NCBI GenBank assembly: GCA_030248295.1
Contig: JASANH010001155.1
Coordinates: 62,001 to 126,000, forward strand
DNA length: 64,000 nucleotides
From: Mesodorylaimus sp. YZB2_4
Lineage: Eukaryota > Nematoda > Enoplea > Dorylaimida > Dorylaimidae
Direction: 5' to 3'
The notes beneath the pieces were generated by a model that did no database searches, was not told where the DNA came from, and saw only the letters and a list, made by a program, of their open reading frames with translations. Shown piece by piece: positions 20,050-31,087 of the stretch (the first letter of the stretch is position 1; every line of letters begins with the position of its first letter). The position numbers and the translations under genes were made by a program.

Positions 20050-22285
20050 AGGTTAGCACTCTGCCTGCCTTCTCAGGTGCCTGCAGGAAGCGTGAGTGAA
20101 CCTGGTCAAAGAGGAGACATCTCATAGGACTGCAGCGAAAAGAGACAACAGGGAACGGTGACACACGAGAATAGTACATTTCAAGGACACCTCCCGCGCC
20201 TCGCAAGAAACGGCCACATGTGTAATGGATAGTAGTAAAACGCATTTTGACGCGACAGGGGGCCTAAACTGGCGTGGCATCCCATCATTTACTCTTAGGC
20301 ACTTGGCAAATACGAAATGACCTATGAAACATTGCAATCAGTTTTCTGCACCTCTTATGGCCTAAGAGACAAGTCCGCTGGCCTCCCGCCCAGCCTGGCA
20401 CCCGACTGGTGGTGGCACGGAAGTAGATAAAAGAAAACCGACCCGGTGAGGCTAACCACAGGAGGCAAGGGAGCAAGAATGAGGTCGCTTAGAAGGGAGT
20501 CGACGATGAAGAATCGACCTGGCACACCAAAAACCAATAGTTTATATTGACTAGGAAAATGAAATTCGAGCAAGCATTTAGACCTCCATCAGCCAACCAC
20601 TTGCAATCCGAGTTGTAAGCTGATATCTTCGAGAACCATGGTCTTGGAATATAAGGCAATAAAACGAATGAAAAATGAAGAACCATCACCAATTTACAGT
20701 GTGCACTTGCGAAAAACTTTTTTCAGGAAAAATAGAAAACCATTTTATTTGTTTCCCCAGGTGAGTATGTACAAAGAAATATTCCCCAGCCCCCAGTACT
20801 CATCGAAACTACTGGTCATCATTTTGACAGGCCACGCGCACAGCCGGTTATTGTGTAAGCGAATGATGAAATTGGTCGTCCATAATTGGAGTAACTCGAT
20901 TCGCTTCACCGAGTCGACTTTGTGGCGTTTAGTCGACTAGGAACAACTATTTTCTCACTTTCCCCCAGCCTAGTCTAACTGACGCAAGCCCGCCCCGACG
21001 AAATGATCGAAGTAACAAAAAAAGCGATTAGCCTTGATTAATGCATTCCAACCAGCCCCCCCCCCCCCCCCGGGTGAAAAACCCAACTGGCAAGTCAATT
21101 ATGTTAGTGGACTGGTCTGGGCACAAATCTTAAATCAATCAAATGAACTCGCCTCTGATCATGTTCGTGCTCGACGTGACTAGCTTAATAAATGTCTCGC
21201 AGAGAGTCCAAAAAAGGCAACCATTTTCCGCTAGCTAGCCATTAGGAGCTTGGGAACAATTTTTTAGCACTGTTCCCGAGGAAGGACTGAACCTTGATTT
21301 GAACCAGGAACTGATAGTAAATGAAAAATCGGCTCATTGCTGGCACTGATATCTGCTTGCTTCAAATTTCTCCCGGGTGCAAGAACAGAGCAAAGACTCA
21401 ATCACATCAAAGAATGCACTTAAAAAAGAAGGTTCTAACCGTAGACAACACATAATTGGGTCTTTTTATGAGATGAAGATGGAGGAAGAACTGGTCGATT
21501 ATGGTCACGAAATAGTGAGTGGACGAGGAGGCATGAGGCCAATAAGGAGAACATAACCGCTGGGCCAATATTGTCGCCAAGACACTTTAGGCATTCGGTT
21601 GACAATGCTAGCATCCAGAGTGTACTCGAGGGAACAATGAATACTTGAAGCAACGTAACGACAAGTCTCGGCCAACATTCTTGCATCAGTAATCGATGAA
21701 AAAATGAAGCTTTTAGTGCCAACCTTCAACTTACTCCCCCCTTTCGTTTTTGTTTCCTGTTGATCGCAAGCATTGGAATGTTATCAAAAAGAGGAAGTCT
21801 CTAAAATGTTAGGCCAGCGTATCGTTTCGCCTTCGGTGCCTAGTTTATGTAAGCTTGATCTAGTTCCTCGTTTTCACACTCTTCAAGAATCGTTGCCTCG
21901 AGGGAACTTCCTGTCCTTTAGCCAAGCCGCGATCATGTTTATGGAAAGATGGAAACATCTCGAGGGAGTTAAGTACGAGTATAGCCAGTGGCCACAGGCT
22001 ATTGAAATTGGGCACGTGAAATCAGTATTAGAAATATATTACAAAATTTTTAGGCTTTTTCAAATGGCCAGATGAGTACTGTGATAATGAAGGGACTAAA
22101 ACAAGATTGGGTGCATGCTGATTGGAATTCAGGAACGAGAGACCATCAGTCGTCAAGAGACGCGATTAAGTATTTATTGGGCATAGATTTTGTGGAGGTC
22201 ACACTTTGCACCTGCCTATGGAAGGTACTAGGAGCACAAGGTCTGTGCACTATTCCGCTATGCCCATCCAGGAATGGAAACTGCT
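20050..22285. other. Intergenic, nothing recognised apart from a poly-C tract
   Basis: No exon structure or protein family was recognised. A 16-nt poly-C run lies at 21056-21071. Open frames up to about 100 codons occur on both strands without family matches. Confidence 0.4.
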
Positions 22286-22343
22286 GCATAGCGTACCTAA
22301 AGATCCATCCGACTGCTCTGATGGATCTTTAACTACGCTATGC
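22286..22343. ncRNA. Candidate small-RNA hairpin (pre-miRNA-like or MITE-derived)
   Basis: Arms 22286-22309 and 22320-22343 are 24 nt long and pair at 22 of 24 positions, with a 10-nt loop. This size and near-perfect stem resemble an animal pre-miRNA. The start GCATAGCGTA and end TACGCTATGC are complementary. No known miRNA seed is recognised. It could equally be the tip of an inverted-repeat transposon remnant. Confidence 0.35.
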
Positions 22344-22917
22344 AAGGCACATAAATCAAGCTGACTAAATGTCAGAGGTAGGCAGGCCAACAGGGAAACC
22401 GAAGCGGTAAAATTAGGTCATCGCGACTCCTCTGTTATGACTAACACGCTGTCCTCATTCCCGATATACAAATAGCATATTATATGGCGTATGCGCGCGA
22501 AACAAAAAAGCCTAATCTGAAATTACATTTTACTCACCCATGTTAAACTATGACGCACAATCAGAAACTATATTTCACTTAACCGTGTGAAACTACGAAG
22601 CCCTGTCACCACATCTTACTCACCCGCGATACTCAGAAGCCCTTTCTGAAACTATATTTTACCCAACACACGCAAAAATGTGATTTTTAGTCTTCCCAAG
22701 CCAGTTGGATGCCAGATGACATGAAAGTACAGGATACACGCTATCCGCCATTGCAGGCGAAGGAAACCTCGATCCGAAACTATGTTTTACACCTTAAGCA
22801 AGGCTGTGACAGCAGCAGTCTTGCTAATCTGTCTGTTCGGAAAACCAAAGCTTTACTTACTTTGGCATGCAATGGCACTCCAGCATTCACCAGACCAGCG
22901 CTAAAAAATTGCAGTGA

Positions 22918-23062
22918 ATGGGTAAAATATAGTTTCAATTTTTTGGTAGGTCTAAATATCCAAGGATTTCAGTTGCATTCCCCTGGCAACCTGGAAAATT
23001 AGCATGCTGAAAACTATTTGCATCAAATAGTTTTAACCTGAAACTATATTTTACACATCCCG
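22918..23062. mobile_element. Small inverted-repeat element with GTAAAATATAGTTTC ends
   Basis: The left end reads GGGTAAAATATAGTTTCA and the right end TGAAACTATATTTTACACA, about 145 bp apart. The same word recurs singly at about 22,570, 22,655, 22,775 and 34,358, so it marks a dispersed family. No target duplication is clear. Confidence 0.5.
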
Positions 23063-24271
23063 AGCAATGCTGAGGTTTTGGCATGGCTATACTATATGGG
23101 TTTTGGCACGGTAAATACAAAATGAAATTTTAATGGGGCTTGAAAAAAACTGGGCCTCGCTTTCATATTCAGGCAAAAAGACAAATTACGTAGCAATGGA
23201 TGCATTTTGCCTGATTTGCGTCTTCCTCAAAAATATCTGTCTAGTTTTCCAGCTAAGAAACTATCCTCTAAAAGCATAGCTCAACGTAAGAAGCTTGGGT
23301 TCTAAAAAACTTTCTCGCCTTCGCAAATGCAACGCTATGATTGACAGACTGGGAAAATGTTGAGTAGCCGGCTTGCAGCCACGCATTCGAGCCTCCTGCC
23401 ATGCCCTGCACTTGAGACTTGAGTGACATTTCCAGACCAGCCATTAGGTACATAGCAGTCAAAGCCAGTAAAAACTGACAGCCAGCCAATGAACTCATTG
23501 TTTTTTGAACAATGAGTGATTAAACCTCGTGGCCTAAGAGACCAATACGAACGAGGCCATGAGCAGAAAGAAACATCTTTTCAAGTACTCTACTGAATGA
23601 GAGCCGGTTGGGGTCATTGCGGAGGCAAGACGCGGAGAAAAGAAGGATAAAACTTGAGCCCCCAATCGATCATGCACTATTCAAGTATCTAACCGGCACT
23701 ATGGTGGCCGGATTTCGTGCTGCGTCCGTTCTTTATGACCGCCTTACACTTCCTTCCACTTGGTTACATGCCGTCTAGGCCATGCACCAGACGGCCATAT
23801 CGATTCGCTATTAGCAAAGTTCACAACAAACCAGCCATATCGGGCAGGGAGTGAGGGAGAAGGAAGAAAAAGTCGCCTCGATTGCATTTTGATCCTCGTA
23901 CTTGTAAGCAGCCTGTTAACTAGACGACTAGTCTTCAAACTTTGCCGCATTCCAATGCTAAGTCGTAAAAAAGAAATGAGAGCGAGGAGGCCATATGGCC
24001 CAATAAATCAGGGCCTTTACGACAAGTCTGAATCAGAAGCCTAGGAAAATCGAAATGCAAAGTGATGACAAAGTACCGTCGGCTGGGGAGGGAAAAACAC
24101 CGCGGGACATGAGACCACATGTAAATATGACACTCAGTATAGATGCGACTATGCGAAATAAGAGGAGCACCTTAATTGGGAGTACACAGTATCGCCCCTT
24201 TGCCCTTGTATAAGTCAGTCCTGAGTGGGCTCTGAAGGTTATCAGGTCAAAAAGGAAAGAAGTGTGTCACC
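23063..24271. other. Intergenic, nothing recognised
   Basis: No exon, RNA gene or transposon protein could be supported. The word 'catggctatactatat' at about 23,082 also occurs in the palindrome at 25,685. Confidence 0.35.
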
Positions 24272-24469
24272 ATGGCTATTTACTCGAGAAAGAGAAGAGC
24301 GATGGCCAGAAGACAGCCTGGAAATGTAAAGCATTGCAAAAAAGCCAAGTGGCCCGCTCAAATTCATGATACAGAAATCGATATTATTCGAGTCACTGGC
24401 GATCACAACCACGCGCCAGATCCAGCTGAAATGGCGGTAAGGAAAGTCGTTTCTGAAATCAAGTACTGA
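24272..24469 (+). pseudogene. FLYWCH-type zinc-finger fragment, probably from a MULE-like transposon
   Basis: The 65-codon frame is rich in Arg/Lys at the start (RKRRAMARRQ) and ends with the pattern VTGDHNHAPDPAEMAVRK. That matches the C-terminal half of FLYWCH zinc fingers (the HxH metal ligands plus the HAPDPAE motif). Such domains often precede Mutator-like transposases in animals. The N-terminal FLYWCH portion and a transposase were not found nearby, so this is taken as a remnant. A host FLYWCH gene exon is the alternative. Confidence 0.5.
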
Positions 24470-24659
24470 GAAGCCGTCTATAAATTGATCACTTGAGGCA
24501 TGGTTTATTTTATACAGCGGGTCACAAAACAGTGTTTTATACATTATACATTTTATGTAGTCTAGCTGCAATGATTTGGTAGCTGGTGTAGTCTGGCCGC
24601 TAACTGTAGTCGCAACATTAGTGTAGCATGGTGCCATATTAAGCGGCAAGCAGAGCGCT

Positions 24660-24796
24660 GCAACCAGCATTCCCGGAGCGGGAGAGCGATACTTTCCTCT
24701 GGCTGTCAACCACTCCAGTCAATGTTTCACGGGCCGGTAGTCGCGAGACTTGCCTACCTCCAGCTACATCTCACGCCGCTAGTGCGCGTTGGCTAC
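24660..24796 (+). mobile_element. Copy of the GTAACCAGC-ended MITE
   Basis: It begins GCAACCAGCATTCC and ends GCGTTGGCTAC, degenerate versions of the termini seen intact at 53809-53989. Internal words 'gtcgcgagacttgcctac' and 'ctcacgccgc' also match. No target duplication is obvious. Confidence 0.6.
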
Positions 24797-25085
24797 AGAA
24801 CCTTTACGAAAGGGAGAGGATGACCTGCGAGATTTGACTAGGGACAAACTGGTTGCGATGGAAGTTACTTGCTGGACGTACGGGTACAACTGTGCATATC
24901 TGGAATATCCATGGACGGAAGACTTGAAAATCAAGATTGGTCGAAATCCAAACTATCAGTCGACGGGTCGGATCCGAGGCAGCAACAGAACTAATGCAAA
25001 TAATCAAAGAGTAGCTGTGGAAATTATTCGAGGAGAAAACTGTCAGGGAAAACATTATTTTGGCGTCGAAATTCTGATGAAGTGA
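24797..25085 (+). CDS. Unrecognised open frame downstream of the FLYWCH fragment
   Basis: About 96 codons are open to a TGA. The frame starts just inside the end of the MITE (ATG-less; the apparent start at 24789 lies in the MITE). The product has an aromatic/Cys patch (CWTYGYNC, YLEYPW) and a charged C-terminal half. I do not recognise it. It may be part of the same old transposon as the FLYWCH fragment, or a chance frame. Confidence 0.2.
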
Positions 25086-25186
25086 GGACTTGCTGAGCTC
25101 ATCGTCAGAGCCGACACCTTTGCTGTACTGTGCATGAAATGAAATCCGCTCAATGACCAAACTGTAAACTCCTCCTTTCCATATAA

Positions 25187-25619
25187 GGGCCTAATTATAG
25201 TCTGGTGCACACGCGCCAGTCGAAATGCGTTTTTGCGCCGTCGCCGCTTTCGGCCAATTTTTCTCGAAATTTTCCGTGATAACTTAGTTGATGTCAGCGA
25301 CAATTTTGTAGAGAAAAATATGCTCTATCAATTGGTCGCCTATGTTTTGCTTTTACTGCTTTTACTGAGTTTATAACAAATTTTTTCCATTTGAGTCGCA
25401 AAACTTCACGAAAAATCTTCGATATAAATTGAAAACGAAAAATCAAGCTTCGAAAGTAACTATATCTGTTTGATAGAGCACATTTTTTCTAAAAAATTGT
25501 CACTGACATCAACTAAGTTATCACGGAAAATTTCGAGAAAAATCGGCGTCTCCTTGAATTTGGTGCACGCGCACCAGTCGTGCGACACGACAGGGGAGCG
25601 ACCGACTATAATTAGGCCC
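25187..25619. mobile_element. PIF/Harbinger-like MITE
   Basis: The 433-bp element has terminal inverted repeats beginning GGGCCTAATTATAGTC, followed by an imperfect subterminal inverted repeat containing GGTGCACACGCGCCAGTCG. It is flanked by TAA on both sides (25184-25186, 25620-25622). A TWA target duplication with GGGCC-type ends is typical of PIF/Harbinger elements. It has no coding capacity. A divergent relative lies at 1605-1905. Confidence 0.8.
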
Positions 25620-25684
25620 TAAATCATCACGGCAGGGCGTTTCCAATAAGATGTACTATATGGCCCACCCTGTTACCGCTGTTC

Positions 25685-25724
25685 CATGGCTATACTATAT
25701 CACATATAGTACTGTATAGCCATG
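25685..25724. repeat. Palindromic hairpin CATGGCTATA/TATAGCCATG
   Basis: Ten-base perfect arms at 25685-25694 and 25715-25724 enclose a further partly paired CTATAT/ATATAG segment. It lies about 65 bp beyond the Harbinger-like element. Confidence 0.7.
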
Positions 25725-27417
25725 CGCTGTTCCAAACGCACACGCACAGTATGCACAGCACCTACAGTATAAGTGCAGCTGGGTGGGAAAAACTGGGGTG
25801 ATGACGAACTCTTACCCGCTCATTCACTCGCAGGATTTCGTGGCAAGTCTGTTGAAATGCTGCAAGAAATACCTGAAAATATTGCTGCAAGAAATAGCAA
25901 GAACAAAAGAAATCTTACAAGGACTGATAAGAGATCCTGCGATGATGGATGATAAAACAATCAAAACACGCAGAAACACTGGGCAAGCGAGAAAGCTTTT
26001 TTAGTCTACGGCATCATCCCGACGGGTTAAGTGCAACTCCCTGCTGTGGTTCTCCTGCAGAAGAGGTGACCCGATGATAGCGGCAGCAGATACCATTCTG
26101 CTGACCCTGGTTGTACAACTGGCTACTCTATATTCGATTAGCTAGCATGTCACGACGACCAATTCTATCGCATTTGTGTTTTTTCTGTTTGCCGTGCTTT
26201 TCAGATAAGCCATCATCGTACAAGATGTCGAATTATAAAGTTTCGATCTTTGACTGTAAGACTATGTCAGGATAGAAAATCAAAAATCAGTCAAATCTGA
26301 ACAAAACTGCACGGCTAACAGGAAAGACAGTGTTTCAAAATTGGAACTCCTTAAAACCTGCTTGTTTGGCACCGCCCCAACCATTAAGCCCAGCATAACC
26401 ACTGGATAAAACTCTTTTGTCCACTGCATTTCCTGACAATCAGACACAGTTCTATCAGAGCAGACAGCAGGAGGATGAAACATCAACCCAACGGGCTACC
26501 GCCTCGCCTACTGTCAAGTGTGTGTATGGCAAGCCAGTACACAACCTTCCCCCACGTCAAAGACTCCTTTAGTACCCTGTACACTCCAAGTGGCGCTAGA
26601 GCACACACCTACCACTGGCAAGCATGGCAGCCAGTCCCTCGCTATATAACTGACTGCTTCAATCAACAGCTCGGACAATCATAAAAACAAGCCTCGCACA
26701 ATACGCGCCTATGCTTACTTCCTTATTCTATCCATCCTCAGCCCTGCTATTTACCCCGGGGGTCGGAGAAAATATCTAATCTAATTTTCTTGGGCTCTGC
26801 CGCCTAAAGTGCGCTGATCCGCGAACACTCTGTTTTGATCAGAATACGCAATACGTCTCGACCACACACTGCAACTGAGGCCGTGCAGATTCTATAAACG
26901 AGACCTCTCGGATGGCTTTCCTTGCGCCTATCAATGCCGATTCGATACGCTCACAGACAATTACTTTTCTTTTCGCCCAATGAACGAATGATGGCTTCTT
27001 TCATGTTGGAGACAAGAATGAAGGAACGTTGCGGCACGGCTTTGATCAGGTGCTCGTGCGGATCAGGTGGGAGAATGGGAGGAAAGGACGGTCTTGAATG
27101 TGGCTGGCGCACAAATTGAGTTGGATTCGTTATGTAGGCACTAACTGGAGAGATGACCCTTCTTGTGACTATCAACACAGGCCTGACATAGAAACCGGAC
27201 ACAACCAATGTCGAGGGACCTACTTTATTTCTACTCTTTTTAAAAAATTTTTGCGGGTTTGGCCCCGCGGGACTTGCAACTCGTTTCGCCTATAGCCGTG
27301 ATATTATATTAGAGGCTGTGAGGTGACCGCTTTCACGGCAGGTATCCTCTCTATGTCCAGCATTAACACACACGAGGGCATCTTGAGCTGGACAATGCCT
27401 TCATCGGACGCTGTGAA
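25725..27417. other. Intergenic, nothing recognised
   Basis: Several open frames of 60-85 codons were examined. None has a signal peptide, family motif or splice structure that would support a gene. Confidence 0.35.
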
Positions 27418-27620
27418 GCCTGTCGGTGTTCGAGACCCAGACTATCTGCTCGTTTGGCTTCCATCACTTCACTCGGAGCGCCTCGGGTGAGTCACCGACG
27501 GCCTGACGTGCAAGGTCAGCGAAGGGTATGGTTCGCAAACCGACCTCCGTCACCGAAGATCGAACCAGCGACGAGTACAGCCACTCGCTCCCAAGCAATA
27601 CGGAAAGACGATAAACGGGT
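27418..27620 (-). mobile_element. tRNA-derived SINE (family B), second copy
   Basis: On the minus strand it carries the head block 'cgtattgcttgggagcgag', a slightly degraded B box (GGTTCGATCTTC), then 'ggtgactcacccgag' and 'ggaagccaaacgagcaga'. The order is the same as in the copy at 19640-20049 but without the internal insertion. A 13-nt poly-G run (27653-27665) lies just beyond it. Confidence 0.65.
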
Positions 27621-28019
27621 GAACGGGCGAATGGACGGATGGACGCCGGGGTGGGGGGGGGGGGGCCAAGAGATGATGCGCAGGCACAAAATTGTCGTCT
27701 GCGAAGGGGCGACGCCAATAAACTGCGGCTGAATGAACTGAATTCTGCCGAAAGGGGCGTTTACGTCGTGCAAGCCAATACCCCGTAAACTGCAAAGGGA
27801 AAGTAAAGACGTATTTCCAAAAAAATTCATGAATTAATATCGGCGCACTTCACTACGCCACTGCTCATGTTCATATCTCATACGAGTCCGTATGTTCCCC
27901 CTCCTCGTATTGGTATAAGTTCCGACAATGTTTTTCGGAATAGTCCTTAATATTTAGTAAATTTATTTTTTTACAATTTGGGAGAGATAATGTGCTGATG
28001 GTATCACAGCTTGGCTCTA

Positions 28020-28130
28020 CGCCAGGGTTCCCACGAACCCTGAATTCCCTGAAAAACCCTGATTTTCAGAGGTCACCCTGAAAACCCTGAAATTCTAGAC
28101 TCTCTGCCCAAAAAACCAAAAAAAAAACCT
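28020..28130. repeat. AACCCTGA-rich repeat
   Basis: The segment repeats 'aaccctgaa' words ('gaaccctgaattccctg', 'aaaccctgaaattc'). A related 'tttccctgattttcc' cluster lies at about 29,980-30,075, on the far side of the LINE fragment. Together they may be the two sides of one older element or a dispersed repeat. Confidence 0.4.
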
Positions 28131-28330
28131 TAAGTTGCGTGCGCTATCGCGACCAGCAACGTCCTTTCTACTCCGAATTTTGAGCTTGGGAAGTGGAGTC
28201 GTACGTCATCCGCGTCAAATATTTATCGTCGTTACCAAAATTTTTGAGTTTTTGGCGCATTGAGCCTTAAAATAGCCTTATTTTCGAAAGTCCGTTGGAA
28301 CCCTGCTACGCCTTCAGTTCTCAAAGATTG

Positions 28331-29480
28331 TTATGCTATGCTATGCTATATTTACTATGCCGAAAAGCTTAGCAGCCCACTGAAATGGCACAGCACAAAT
28401 GAGAAAAACAGGATGAAAAAGTCTAAAAACGAAGCTTAGAAACATAACTTTTGAATTCCTCGAAAGTACCGAAAGCGATATGACTCGGTATCACAGAATT
28501 CCATAAAGTAATAGTCGAAAGCTCGAAACTCTGAGAATATGACAACGAGCGAGGCTTAGTAATTTCGAGGTGATGAGGCTTCGTTAAACGAGCACTTACA
28601 CGACGATCACACATGTCTGAGTGCACAAAACGCTGAGTTAGATAAATCGCGCGACCATGGTAATATCGATATAGTTGAAACAATTCATGATGATTTCTAC
28701 GATCAGATAAGAATGGCCAATTCAATGTCTCCAAGGCTGATTCGCACGGTATTGTCCAATTATTCAGAACTGCTCTCGCCGCAAACTTTTGCGTTTTTTC
28801 CAAGTCGTCCACTAACTTCTTTTGGATTGGAGACCATGCAACACATCCGTAGTCCAAACGAGGGCGAACGCAACGAAGATACACTGTCTCCAAAACTTGC
28901 GATGCAAATTTCCCAACCTTTTTACGAAAAGCACCAATTATTCGTCTTGAAGAAGCTGCAATCTCGTAGCAATGCTGAGAGAACTGCAAAGCCATCGAAA
29001 GATGCACTCCTAAATACTTCACGACATTTGTAAACTGGATCAATTTACCATTCAAAGTGAATGTTGGGAGCTTTGTCGCTGAACGGTTCAATTGAAAAAT
29101 ACAGGCCTGAGTTTTGTCCGTATTCAGTTCGAGTCCAAGTTTCGACATATGGTTCGCAATAAAGTCGACTGCAGGCTGGAGTCGATTCTTTCTAGCCGAG
29201 GGAGATGACGAAGGAACTGCTAAAACCAAATCATCAACGTATGCAAGTAAAAGAAAGTCAGGGTAGGTCGCCTCAAAACGAATCAATAACGAGTTAATAA
29301 ATGTCGTAAAAAGGATAGGACCCAGCACTGATCCCTGCGGGACTCCAGATATCACAGAAGATGGTCTTGAAGACGACTGGCCAATTGAAACAAACTGCGA
29401 TCGATCAGATAAGTATGATGCGATCCATTTGAGTAACGTAGGAGACAATTTGTGGTCTCGTTCCAAAGAAATTTTTCGCT
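28331..29480 (-). mobile_element. 5'-truncated non-LTR retrotransposon (LINE) with intact 3' reverse-transcriptase region
   Basis: A 347-codon uninterrupted frame (29466-28423; the M at its start is not a genuine initiator) contains reverse-transcriptase motifs: SGVPQGSVLGPILF (fingers/palm motif B), YVDD (catalytic motif C), GLELNTDKTQ, NVVKYLGVHLS and the thumb region. It ends at a normal stop. Downstream, the 3' end carries a pentanucleotide tail (ATAGC repeats at about 28,331-28,350). The 5' end, with endonuclease and motif A, is missing. Architecture is of the Jockey/CR1 superfamily type. It is distinct from, but related to, the LINE at 54480. An unbroken frame suggests relatively recent insertion. 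Confidence 0.85.
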
Positions 29481-30314
29481 AATTTTTGTAATGGACCTGT
29501 TAAAAAATCGAATGAGCAGTATAAAAGCAAAACGAATAACTCTGTGTGATATTGTGATGAGCACATTTTTCTTTATCAAACTTTAAGTTTTTTGCTTTAC
29601 AAAATTTCAGCCAAAAAGAAAAACTAAATCAATGAACAAACAATGAAAATACTCAGAGAGCTACCTCCACTCTCTACATGTGAGAATTCCCATTACAAGT
29701 GATTTCCCCTCTATTAAATCGCACACTACCGCCGTGATAATCGAGATCGCTGCGTTTGCGCGATCGTTTAAAATTCATTCGCGATGCCAAGTAATCGAGC
29801 TGGATCATTGGGCTAGTCGACGATTTTGGAGTAAATGTGCCGATTGACATTCTTCACAAATCGGTGTATAGCAGCCAAATATCTGCAACAGGCCAAATTT
29901 TTTTACCAGTGTGATCATGAATATCATAACAGTGCGGGTGATTAGAAAATCAAAACCTCCAAATGCAGCCTCTCAATTTTCCTGCTTTTGAATCTAGAAT
30001 TCCCATTTTCCCTGATTTTCCCATGTTTTCCAGGCACATTTCAGATATTTGATTTTCCAGGTTTTCCCGGTAGTCCTACGGTCGAATTAACCTTGGTGAA
30101 GTGATAAAAATCTTACCGGACTCTCTAAATAATTTGCTGACGTGAAGTCAAGGCGCAATCAATTCTTGCCCGTAATTATACCATCCCATAAAGCTGGATG
30201 AAAATATCTACAATCCAACCTTCACCCTCGTAATTCGAAACATATCGATTGATAAGTTGCTTACAATAAAAGTAGTCTCCGTCAACCGTCGACATAGTCA
30301 AAAATGATGAGCCC

Positions 30315-30560
30315 ATGGAGCACAGGATCGGAGAACGGATCAATTTTGGCCCGTTCTATTTCACCCGTTTTCAGCCCAATCTCTGCGAACGGGCACCCGT
30401 TTTTTGGCGTACTGTAGAACTTGGCGAAACGGACGCGCTCGTTCACGGGTGGACGGGTACCCGTCCTGGACGGATCCGTTTTTACCTTTTGTCCGTTTCT
30501 GGTAAAACGCTCCTCCCTCCGTCCGTCCCAGAACGGATCCGTTAACGGAGGACGGACGGC
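30315..30560. repeat. ACGGATCCGTT/ACGGGT-rich palindromic repeat
   Basis: Short palindromes (AACGGATCCGTT, ACGGGTACCCGT) and their relatives (CCCGTT, GGACGG) recur across about 250 bp in both orientations. The segment could fold extensively. No coding content is supported, and the origin is unknown. Confidence 0.45.
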
Positions 30561-31087
30561 TGGTGAAACAGGCACCTGGGGCGGGTATTGGCTAGCCTTC
30601 GTTGGAAGATCTACACACTCAAGGCGAGGAACCCATCGGGTTGATGTTTCGGCTATGACTGCCCTGGAGTGGACTGGATCTGCTCACCACAACCATTCAG
30701 CATGTTGCAAGAATGCTGTTCTCAAAAGTTTTCAGGCACATTGCAGCATGATGAGTGGATAGACAGTACTGAAGATGCAGTAAAACCAACAGCGTGCCTC
30801 CTGACTATCTCAAAAAGAATGGGGTGATCTAGGTCCTAAAAGCGGAGGCGAAAGGATGGCAAGCGTGATTGTAAGACTAATCGGGATTCAACCCAAAGAG
30901 GAGATATTCTATGCCTGGATTTTAAACTTGGGAATTTGAAGGCGGTGTGTGATCACAAAGCCACTTGCCGCACAATCGATCGTGAGGAGAATGAATATGC
31001 GACTGGCCTGCTCGAAATGCCAGTCAGTACAGCTCTCATCATCAGGTCGCTATCCCCAGCGATTAGTCAAGGGCAACGGACAAATTA

